Positions 17,698-25,012 of a stretch of 25,012 bases of DNA are shown piece by piece. The stretch's first letter is position 1, and every line of letters begins with the position of its first letter. The translations under genes and the position numbers were made by a program. Source of the DNA: Gnetum montanum (taxonomy: Eukaryota > Streptophyta > Gnetopsida > Gnetales > Gnetaceae). The stretch lies in NCBI GenBank assembly GCA_015680685.1, contig MNCI01016355.1:932124-957135 (forward strand), in the 5' to 3' direction. The notes below the pieces were generated by a model that searched no databases, was not told the DNA's origin, and saw only the letters and a list, made by a program, of their open reading frames with translations.

Positions 17698-18675
17698 TGA
17701 TGAGCAACAGGTATTCCCTATGTCCAACCATATGAATCATAAGTGTTCATGTGTAATCTAGTTGAATTTTATGGATGGAACTAGTATGGTATTTAGATTG
17801 TTAAGTATTAATCGTAGGTCGATGTCTTTTCACTTGGAATAGTGGTAGCTTTAACACGTATAGCTTAGTCCAAAGTGAGGCATATGATTGTTCATATTGT
17901 TGGGACCTTAAACTAACTAAATAATAATATAGAAATTAATTATTTAATTTAATTAATAATTAAATTAAATCTAAATCTATCCTAAGGGTGATGAGTGTCC
18001 ATTCCCATTTGCTGTATAGGTCTTGAACTTATGTACCTACTGTTGGGATTACCAAGTATTATGCTACTAGGCAAACTAACCAATAATGCTACTGGGGTTA
18101 CTAAGCGAATATGTGTTTATGCTTGAAATTGGTCACCCTCATTCTGCCAATTGATTAACGTGCATGAAAATATAAATATTAACTAAGTACATATAAACTA
18201 AATTGCATTGAAATTTAATCTATTCTAAGTTAAAGTGTTGGAATGAATATGAATCAATCTTGATCTTATTTTCATTGATGGAACGTGTCCAAGTACAATG
18301 CCACTTGAATAAGACATTATAAAATTACCTGAGAAAACTACAAGAGTTTGGCTATAGTATTGACCAAATGGTGTCAAATACAAAATGTGTGCTCACACAT
18401 TTATAGGAAAATATAGACACTGTGTTAACAAGGATGTGTTAATTCATTTGGCTATCTTCATGGGGATGCATCGATGAGGATGCATCAAGAAGCTAAGTTA
18501 TAGTAGATGAGATATGGCAGCCAACTAAGATGCATCAATAGGGATGCATCGACATAGATGCAATGTAGCATCTATGATGTAGCATTTGTGATATCTCTAC
18601 CAACTAATACACTTAACAAAATCATGCTTCATCATATGCCCATGATTTAGCTACCCAACATATCAGGTTTTATCA
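17698..18675 (-). mobile_element. Solo gypsy LTR C (978 bp)
   Basis: On the minus strand it begins TGATAAAACC (complement of 18666-18675) and ends in TCATCA (complement of 17698-17703). The perfect TCCAA duplication on both sides and the absence of internal sequence make it a solo LTR left by LTR-LTR recombination. A CCTATAAATG box lies at 18398-18407 (minus). Four GATGCATC palindromes lie at 18465-18550. GGATTACCAAG-type subrepeats and the U5 block are shared with the other LTRs. Its closest relative here is the LTR at 21383-22251. Confidence 0.88.
18465..18550. repeat. Four GATGCATC palindromes in the U3 of LTR C
   Basis: The 8-bp perfect palindrome GATGCATC occurs at 18465-18472, 18479-18486, 18529-18536 and 18543-18550, in two close pairs (14-base start-to-start in each). 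They lie upstream of the minus-strand TATA box, where LTRs A and B carry GATATC palindromes. Confidence 0.92.
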
Positions 18676-18680
18676 TCCAA
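18676..18680. repeat. Target site duplication, right copy (TCCAA)
   Basis: Identical to 17693-17697; the match extends to CATCCAA if the last two bases of the LTR are included. Removing the LTR and one copy brings the two LINE segments together. Confidence 0.8.
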
Positions 18681-19148
18681 CAAGAACTATGTTTCAAGTT
18701 TTTCAATTTTGTTTCATGATTTTTAATCAAGATGTGGATCCCATACTACACATCCATAAATCATTGTAGTTTGTACAATTATTTGTAAAAGATATTTTAA
18801 AATTATCTAAATTCAAATATTGTGATTATTACATGTGCTCTTTATTGTATAGAAACCATTCCAACTATTTGAATCTCGCTTCAACATATAGTGCTTTTAC
18901 TTATAATTTTGAGAGAATTTTGCTACTAAATATTTATATTTCTTCTCAATCTTAAGTTTTTAATAGTTAGCTAGAAAGTGTAATATTTCTTATTATTTCT
19001 AAAACTTAGCACTTTTTTCTATCAACTTTCACCTTCATTTTAGTATGTTCATAGAATTTTTCTAGTTGATAAAACATTGCTTTTAACCTTATTTTTGGAT
19101 TTTCAATTAGTACTATATCATCTGCAAAGATTCAAAGTTGTATCTAGG

Positions 19149-19192
19149 ACTAATTTACTTTGATTATATAACTAATTTACTTTGATTATATA
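19149..19192 (+). repeat. Tandem duplication, 2 x 22 bp
   Basis: The unit ACTAATTTACTTTGATTATA plus TA is present twice without change (19149-19170 and 19171-19192), inside the decayed LINE between the IDELEE and FADD blocks. Confidence 0.95.
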
Positions 19193-19825
19193 ATTTGGAG
19201 ATACCTATTTAATCTACTCTTCTAATTCATCAATAAAAATTTCAAACAATGTTGGTGAAATGAGACAATCGTAATTTAATTCTATATTGCTATAAAACTA
19301 ATAAGATTATGTAGTTTCTTAATCTTTTAATTCAAAAATTCTTTCTCTGTGTAAATTTTGAATGACATAAAAAAAGGTAGAATAAAATTTAATTTTAATA
19401 AGTCTACTTCATAATTGTTCTCTCACAACAATATCAAATGGTCTAGCAAAATCAAAAAAGTATATAAATGTTTTTCCTTTACTTGTTTAATGTAATATCT
19501 TAGAGTAACTAGATAATCTATTGTAGAATATTTTGCTCTAAATCATTGCTTATGAAATTGGACATAAATTATTTTCTTTTATTCAACATTTTAATTTTTC
19601 TCTACAATGATACATAAAAATTTTGTAAATAAGTTACTAATCATGGTTAATCTATAATTATTTGGATTTAATTTGTCTCCTTTTAAAAAACATAAAAAAT
19701 CTACGAATTATCCATTGTTTGGTCAAACCATTTTGAAGTCCTTTAATAAGCTTTTTTTATCTTTAGAAGAAGAATTTTATTAACAGAATCATAGGTAAAT
19801 CTAGAAGGGGGACCATCATTTCAAG

Positions 19826-19890
19826 TTATGGTAAGGTACTTATTCTTTAAGTCTAAAGATGTAGGTTTGAACCTATGTGTAATTACTTGA
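19826..19890 (+). repeat. tRNA-derived (SINE-like) fragment
   Basis: TTATGGTAAGGTACTTATTC resembles an A-box region (TGGTNNAGG...) and GGTTTGAACC (19864-19873) a B-box (GGTTCGANNC), about 35 bases apart, as in tRNAs and tRNA-derived SINEs. It cannot fold as a full tRNA, and no SINE 3' end was identified. Confidence 0.4.
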
Positions 19891-20089
19891 AGAGCTTAGT
19901 ATTTTCATCATCCATTGACCCTCTCATTTTGATGCTTTTAATGAGATGAGTATTGAGGTTCTACATGAAATATAGAAAAATCCATAAATGCAGCAAACTA
20001 TACTAGAATAGTAATTGTGATATAATAGCAAATAAAAAATTTGCTAATAAGTGGAAGAGGCTCAATTACACAATTTAAAGTCATGGCTG

Positions 20090-20610
20090 TTATCTTGTTA
20101 AACATTTTTTATCACATTTATATGGAAGTATCTATAAGAGCTAATAGAACATTGAAAAGTATAAAATGATCAATGAGAGAGAGCATGTATCATTTAATGT
20201 TTAATTTATATATCTAAGAATATTTATCATTAAAGTTGGAATGGATGACATGAGTTCTTTATGAGTTGATTTTAGGTTCAATGACATGATAATACAAATC
20301 ATTAGTATTAACAACTTCTTAAAAATCAACATCTAATTTTCTAATTAATAGAAACGTATCATCAAAAAATTGATTTGAAGGATCATGTCTCCATTAGGAA
20401 GATTTATGTCATGATGATTATTTGGCATACTGGTGGCTGTACAAATAGCATCCAAAGAATTAGTAGAAAAGATAGCTAGATAAGAAGCTAGAGAGAATCC
20501 TTACTTGTTGACAAATCTTCCAAGATAAATAGAAGACAATAACACCCCATTTATACAATTAATAAACCTTGCAATGACTTATAAGTCTTTGTGCATCAAT
20601 ATCAATTTTA
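20090..20610 (-). pseudogene. L1-like LINE reverse transcriptase fragment
   Basis: With frame changes, the minus strand gives FINCINGVLLSSIYLGRFVN, then GFSLASYLAIFSTNSLDAIC, then DINLPNGDMILQ and QFFDDTFLLI (about 20345-20385). This order fits the plant L1 pattern 'NG...F...RGLRQG.PLSPYLF', '..G..LP.G...', 'QFADDT..F', so QFFDDT would be the catalytic box with Phe for Ala. Weak L1-like sequence continues to about 20090. It is a second, separate LINE from that at 17430-19760. Stops make it a pseudogene. Confidence 0.5.
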
Positions 20611-20849
20611 ACAAATTTAAATTTAAATATAAAAATATATAAAAATATAATTAGATCCCTACTCATAAAATCTACTAAAATAACCACATTATTCAAAACA
20701 AATTTCTTTACTACGAGATCAAGATGAAAATTTGTAGCTTGGTGATAAGAAATTTAATAATATTTTTATAAATAACATTCTAAAAGAGTGATTAATTATT
20801 AATAATTAATGTAATTTAGATAGCACATGTAATTATATTTATTTATTTG

Positions 20850-20905
20850 GAATGCTGAGATTAAAATTCATGACTTCCAAAACATGTAAGATGCTCTAAG
20901 CCTAA
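20850..20905 (-). repeat. tRNA-derived (SINE-like) fragment
   Basis: The minus strand reads TTAGAGCATCTTACATGTTT, then GGAAGTCATGAATTTTAATC. This is close to the D-loop to T-loop part of a tRNA (GGTTAGAGCATCTG ... GGTCATGAGTTCGAATCTC), with the B-box decayed from GTTCGAATC to TTTTAATC. It lacks a 5' acceptor half, so it is a SINE head or tRNA pseudogene. Confidence 0.45.
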
Positions 20906-21377
20906 ATAAATATTATTGGCAAAGTTCATACAAGGTATTTCCATATAATTAAACATTTATGAGATGGCCTATGAAGTAAATTATCAATGAGGGATAGCTA
21001 GCTTTATTACGCTAGGCGATGCATGATCGTACAAGTTAAAAGTTTAATTCTAAAAGATATGCTAAGTTATGTGCTATTTGGATAATTTATGTAAGTGCAA
21101 TCCTAATAGTGAGATGTTATCCCAGTAGTAAAACTCTTTATTTGGTTACTTCTTATAAATTTGATTTCAATGTATAACACTAAGTTATAAAGTTCTAATT
21201 AAGCTATATGAAAGTTTTGTGTTGCCTATATGTCTTGGAAGGGTATAAAATTATCTAGTTCTATTTTCAATGCCTTGTCCATAAGAACAACTATAATTAA
21301 TGAGACCATACCCAATCTAATATCCTTATTACTTTAAATATAATATTCTATCAAATTATTTGTTTTGGAGTGTTTTA
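20906..21377. other. AT-rich interval, nothing recognised
   Basis: I found no coding domain on either strand and no clear repeat edge between the SINE-like fragment and the target duplication of LTR D. Confidence 0.5.
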
Positions 21378-21382
21378 GATCA

Positions 21383-22251
21383 TGATGAATTGTATTTTGC
21401 TTAGGCCCCAATATCAGAGCCCCAATATCAAATCACATGCTACATTATCAAATATTCAATATTGTGGGATGTGTGCATGCCTATAAATATAGTACTTGGG
21501 TGCACGATTTGTAATAGTTTAATTTTTTTGTTAATAGAGTAGCCAAACTCTCGTAGGCTTATTTTGTAGTATTAAAGAATAGTTAGTGAATGCCTGTTGT
21601 GTGGATCTAAGTTAGTTGTATGACATCTTATTTGAGTGGCAATGTACTTGGACACATTCCATGAACGACAATAAGATCGAGATTGATTCTTATTCATTGC
21701 AAAACTTTGACTTAGATTAAATTTACTATTCATGCAATTTATATTCCATTTACTTAGTTAATATTTACATTTCCATGCATGTTAATGAATTAGCAGAATG
21801 AGCACGACCAATTTCTAGTGTAAGCACATATTTGCTTGGTAATCCCAATAGTATTATTACTTGGTTGGCCTAGTAGTGTAGTGCTTGGTAATCCTAGTGG
21901 TGGATATATGGGTTTAGGATATGTACAGTAAGCTAAGCTAGGAATAGACAATCATCACCTGTAGGCTAGTTTAGGCTTTATCTTCCTATTTTTAATTAGA
22001 TTAAATAATTAATTCTCTATTATCATTAGGAGTAGCATGAGGCCAGAACAACATCAACAATCATATGCCTCACTTTGGACTAAACTATACATGACAAAGC
22101 TACCACTAGTCCAAGTGGGAAGCTAGCAAATTGCAATGAAGACATAACGATCTAGATGCCACAACTAGTCCCATCCATGGAATTCAACCTGATCATGCAT
22201 GAATGCTTGTGATTTGTATGGTTGGGTGTAGGAAGTACCCATCACTCATTA
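21383..22251 (+). mobile_element. Solo gypsy LTR D (869 bp)
   Basis: It starts TGATGAATTG, like LTR B (TGATGAACCG), and ends TCATTA (22246-22251), one change from TCATCA. Flanks are GATCA (21378-21382) and GATCC (22252-22256), a 4/5 match fitting an aged 5-bp duplication. U3 has GCCCCAATATCA twice (21405-21416, 21419-21430) and the palindrome CAATATTG. A CTATAAATA box lies at 21481-21489. Three subrepeats of the GCTTGGTAATCC type lie at 21834-21900. No internal element sequence lies on either side, so it is a solo LTR. Confidence 0.85.
21834..21900 (+). repeat. Three LTR subrepeats of about 25-base period
   Basis: The copies are GCTTGGTAATCCCAATAG (21834), ACTTGGTTGGCCTAGTAG (21859) and GCTTGGTAATCCTAGTGG (21883). 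Equivalent copies, two or more per LTR, occur in A, B and C at the matching position. Confidence 0.8.
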
Positions 22252-22419
22252 GATCCTATTTTGTCAAAGTACTATGCTAGATATATAATGTAAGAATATA
22301 TTTTTTTAATCAATTTTTTAGAAGGATGGCATATCAAATTTTCATTTTAACTCTAAAGTTACATAGAGACTATTACTAAGAATAATATTATTCATAATAA
22401 ATTTAATAATACTTGGAGA

Positions 22420-22830
22420 ATGCAATTATCACCACAATTTTGGATGAGAAAAATGAAAGATATTTAGAAAGTTCCTATCTTTCTAAAAATTCTATTAGCA
22501 TTCATTTTTAACATATTGGAATTCTTTCTCCTTGATGTTCTCTTTGTGGAAGTGAAGACTCATTTTTACATGTTTTTTTTTAGTGTTCAACTTGCACAAC
22601 ATGCTTGGAAATGAAAATTTGAGTCTACAACAAGTTTTAACTAAGCATCAATGATATCATTCTTAGTGATTAACTTGCTTTGTCTAATTTCCTTCTTTTT
22701 ATTTAAAAGTGTCTTTAGTTCCTTATTCTCTATGCTATTTAGAAGCTTCATTATGAAGTTATTTTCCAGCAATAAGAGCATAACTATGGACTTTTTTAGA
22801 GGTTAAATATCAAATTCTTAAAAATGTTGC
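22420..22830 (+). pseudogene. LINE C-terminal zinc-binding (zf-RVT-like) fragment
   Basis: One frame reads CSLCGSEDSFLHVFF, then a stop, then CSTCTTCLE (about 22538-22613). This matches the C-x2-C...H...C pattern of the zinc-binding domain after the reverse transcriptase in plant L1 elements ('C.LC....E...HLF..C'). KVPIFLKILL upstream (about 22468) fits the '..VP.K...F.W' segment before it. Stops and frame changes are many. It is in the opposite orientation to the L1-like piece at 20090-20610, so it comes from another copy. Confidence 0.5.
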
Positions 22831-23020
22831 TTTTTAGTTACATCTTCAAGTAAGAAAGGTTCTAGTGAAGGATAAATAAATAATTAATATTAATTCCTTT
22901 TCGTCTTATGCACTTGGGTTTGAAAAGCTTATGTTGTAATTTTTTCTTATTTCTAATTATTGCTTATAGTTTTCTTTAGAGAAATTATTTTTCTTATTTT
23001 TATACGAAATCTTTTAGTTA

Positions 23021-23745
23021 TCATCATCTTCATAGCCTTGTTCCAACAAAATAGGGTCCGCTACATGAGTTCTTTTTTTATCATTCACCCATTCACCTTT
23101 ATGAAGAGCTAGATATTTTTTTATTTACAATTCTTTAAATCATCTTCAATTATTTTTTTCCCTTGTCATTTTTTATTTTTCTTTTGGTAGCTTTCATGAA
23201 ATAGTGATGTAGTAACCTTTTCTTATAGGCTCATTTTCCAATCTTCTTTACAGATGCCCAAACCATCTAAGCTACTATTTAAAATAGAAGCTACTCCAAG
23301 TATTCCTCATAATGTTTATATTAAGTATTTTATCTCTTTTGGTAATATTTAACATTCATCTAAGCATTTGCATTTCTATCACATTGATTTGTATATGCCT
23401 CCATTGTATTACCTGATATTTAGCACTATATAAAATAGCAAGCCTAATTATTGTTTTATAAAATAGCAAGCCTAATTTTATTAGTATTCTTTTATCATAT
23501 AGAATAGCACTAGCTTGTCTCCATTTTGACTATCGTATATTAATTTTATTTCTTATATGTTTATCAATTTCATCATTTGTTAGAGGATTGATCCCAAGTA
23601 GTTAAACTTTTTGTAGTGATAGAGTTTTTGGCCTTGAATTATCACTTCTATTTTATGGCTATTTATGTTATTACTAAAATTTCTTTTCAAATATTTTGTC
23701 TTACTTTGGCTAAATTTTAAGCCTTTTGATTATGGATCATGTCAT
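23021..23745 (-). pseudogene. RTE-like LINE, 5'-truncated C-terminal remnant
   Basis: The minus strand reads, in order and with frame changes: GLKFSQSKTKYLK, a FNYLGSIL block, NDEIDKHIRNKIN, KWRQASAILYDKRI, EMQMLRXMLNITKRDKILN, LRWFGHL with RRLENEPIR, then a tail KRTHVADPILLEQGYEDDD (about 23020-23080). This is the thumb and C-terminal pattern of the RTE-like LINE common in plants, ending in the ADP.LL.QG peptide. The terminal TCATCATCTTCAT on the plus strand equals a GAT-rich 3' end, as seen for RTE elements. Similarity ends near 23745, so the catalytic part is missing. Confidence 0.75.
23429..23477 (+). repeat. Direct repeat, 2 x 21 bp, inside the RTE remnant
   Basis: A 21-base unit ending ATAGCAAGCCTAATT is present at 23429-23449 and 23457-23477, giving a 28-base period. 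In the minus-strand translation it repeats the RLAIL / GLLF segment that normally occurs once. Confidence 0.92.
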
Positions 23746-24289
23746 CACTTCTCTATTTTAAAAATCTTTTAGTAGAAGTGAAAACACATGAGGGTACTTC
23801 TAAATAGTGGCAAGACTTGATCCTTTCCCTATCCTAGAGAATAGACCTTTTAGGATTAATTGTAAGGATGAAAATCTAAGAAGGCATCTCCAAAACCGCT
23901 GGGATTTTTCTTTAGTTCAATGCTTATGATATAATGTAATTTGAAAATTTTTTAATTATTGTTCCTTTTTTGTAGTTTGATATTGCCCCTACATTTCGAT
24001 AATCATCACATAGGAGGATATTGAACCTAAAAATAATCTTAATAATAAGAAAAAAATTCAAAATGCATCATATGCTAAGCACTAAGGATAGGGAAAACTC
24101 ATAAAAACATAGAAAGGAAAGACTCGATTGTGAATATGTTTATCTAGATGTATAACCTTACAACTAAATCTAAAAATTCAAGAAAAAAATAATTTTTTTG
24201 GGTTCGTAAGGGATGGTAGATGAGGGAGTGGAGGAATTGGAACCTAAAAGAATAACTATAACTACATCCCAAGACATATAGCAAATATG
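23746..24289. other. AT-rich interval, nothing firmly recognised
   Basis: No coding domain could be read. Short opposed segments, CCCTATCCTA (about 23828) and AAGGATAGGG (about 24087), are the only structure noticed. The part near 24180-24289 may be the body of the SINE-like element at 24290-24400. Confidence 0.4.
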
Positions 24290-24400
24290 GTACTTTAGAA
24301 AATTAGAGAGGAATATAATGATGTCTTAAGTATGATTTGAACTAGAAACCTCTTGTCCAATAAGATAATAAATCAACTACTTTATCCATCTATCACTAGC
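24290..24400 (-). repeat. tRNA-derived SINE-like element head
   Basis: On the minus strand TGGATAAAGTAGTTGA (complement of 24373-24388) fits an A-box, and GTTCAAATC (complement of 24334-24342) fits the B-box consensus GWTCRANNC. They are separated by about 30 bases. The body would continue toward 24190, where a run of A/T-rich simple sequence could be the 3' tail. Confidence 0.45.
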
Positions 24401-24860
24401 AAAAAAATATTAATTTTTAGTAGTAAGGTTGGCTTTCATCTTAATAATCTATTTTTCACATCACATTTAACCTCCATTTTTAATCTTAAAATAGCAAAAT
24501 AATTTGAGATAGGGATAAAAAACTAAGTTAAAGTACCAACCTTCTTATGAAAGGTAGATTAACTTCAAAATGAATATATCTTTGCTTTTACCATTACTTT
24601 ATTACTTGATAAGAATACTTCATTAAGAACCTTTACCATCATTTGTAGATTTTTAATCAACATTATTTATGATTGTTGAGTTAACATTATTCTTATTGAA
24701 TGAGTATGAATTTATTATATAATTTATTTATGTAGACTAATCAACACATCCTAAAATAAAGATATAAATATTCATGAATGATTTTATCATCTTTAGTTTT
24801 TCTACTACTTCTTATATTTTTCTATCCTTAACATTATCTTGATTTTTTCTACTTCTACTT
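24401..24860. other. AT-rich interval, nothing recognised
   Basis: There is no coding domain or repeat edge before the LTR at 24861. In particular, no primer binding site precedes 24861, so this side is flank rather than element interior. Confidence 0.5.
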
Positions 24861-25012
24861 TGATGAGTGGAGAGGTACCCCTACACTCAACCATACGAAA
24901 CGAGTGTTGCACGCGTGATCCGGTCGAACTCCGCATATGGACTAGTTGTGGCATCTAGATAGTTAGCCTTAGGTCGCAGTTTGCTATCTTCCCATCTAGA
25001 CTAGTTTTGCAT
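24861..25012 (-). mobile_element. Gypsy LTR E, U5 end only, cut by the window edge
   Basis: The edge TGATGAG (complement CTCATCA) and about 150 bases match the U5 end of LTR A closely, for example CCCCTACACTCAACCATACG and GGACTAGTTGTGGCA. Since no primer site lies on the low side, it is the outer end of a 3' LTR whose element extends to the right, or a solo LTR. Similarity to A looks closer than that of C and D, so it may be a younger copy. Confidence 0.8.

Larger units (their letters stand above)
17430..19760 (-). pseudogene. LINE reverse transcriptase remnant, split by a solo LTR
   Basis: Non-LTR retrotransposon RT blocks read in order on the minus strand: GDKLNPNNYRL (about 19648-19680), YFFDFARPFDIVVREQL (about 19410-19465), CLISPTLFEIFIDELEE (about 19215-19268), and the catalytic FADDIVLIE (19102-19128) followed by a helix ending HTKMKVKVD. 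A more C-terminal segment, LKTKTQVPYAILLWKVNLLP, then lies at about 17620-17690, on the far side of the LTR at 17698-18675. Stops and frameshifts are frequent. Endonuclease and ORF1 are not seen. The 22-bp tandem duplication at 19149-19192 falls inside the RT region. Confidence 0.8.

Noticed and set aside
17545-17727. 60-codon minus-strand open frame as a gene
   Set aside because: Its first residues come from solo LTR C and the rest from the LINE C-terminus; it is a chance fusion across the insertion point.
19826-19890. A functional tRNA gene
   Set aside because: Only the A-box to B-box part is tRNA-like; acceptor and anticodon stems do not pair, and the B-box has a changed core base.
21834-21900. 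CRISPR-like or satellite array
   Set aside because: There are only three imperfect copies, all inside an LTR and found again in the other LTR copies.
17698-22251. LTRs C and D as the two ends of one element
   Set aside because: They are in opposite orientations and each has its own flanking 5-bp duplication.

Overview
This window looks like plant nuclear DNA, almost certainly a seed plant with a large, repeat-rich genome. The evidence is one spliced gene for a fasciclin-like arabinogalactan protein, GT-AG splicing, and plant-type Ty3/gypsy (Athila/Tat-like) and Ty1/copia retrotransposon remains. Several decayed LINEs and AT-rich decayed sequence fill the rest. A gymnosperm is possible, but the sequence alone does not settle it. 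Nothing prokaryotic, organellar or CRISPR-like was seen.

Positions 1-4401 hold a minus-strand, pol-less gypsy element ('A'). It has a 5' LTR at 3578-4401, a tRNA-Asp-type primer binding site at 3559-3575, a gag pseudogene at about 1478-3433 and a 3' noncoding part. A cut-off LTR lies at the window start. Positions 4402-11432 hold a plus-strand gypsy element ('B'): the end of gag, protease, reverse transcriptase, RNase H, integrase, a 1.9 kb noncoding tail and a 3' LTR at 10715-11432. B begins in mid-gag exactly where A's LTR ends, so A probably inserted into B, and B's 5' end would lie left of the window. B's pol is full of stops and frameshifts. It also contains a 343-bp inverted copy of itself bracketed by single N's, which is most likely an assembly error.

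Positions 11433-16850 contain a 332-333 bp inverted repeat, roughly 93% identical, that flanks about 4.7 kb. Inside are a copia-type gag remnant and the only convincing host gene, a two-exon fasciclin-like arabinogalactan protein gene (12717-14205) with a TATA box at 12625. The right arm may be the start of a copia LTR followed by an initiator-Met-type primer site.

Positions 16851-25012 are a graveyard. It holds a diverged tandem duplication, a LINE split by a solo gypsy LTR with a perfect 5-bp target duplication (17698-18675), and an L1-like fragment. It also holds a second solo LTR (21383-22251), a LINE zinc-binding fragment, an RTE-like LINE tail, three tRNA-derived SINE-like pieces, and another LTR entering from the right edge (24861).

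The recurring theme is one gypsy LTR family, seen in five copies (A, B, C, D and the right edge) plus a partial U3 at the left edge. In A, B and the left-edge piece, GATATC-type palindromes crowd the region upstream of a TATAAATA box. In the solo LTR at 17698-18675, GATGCATC palindromes occupy the same place. The genes do not form a pathway: the window is one structural cell-surface gene surrounded by nested, inactive retroelements.
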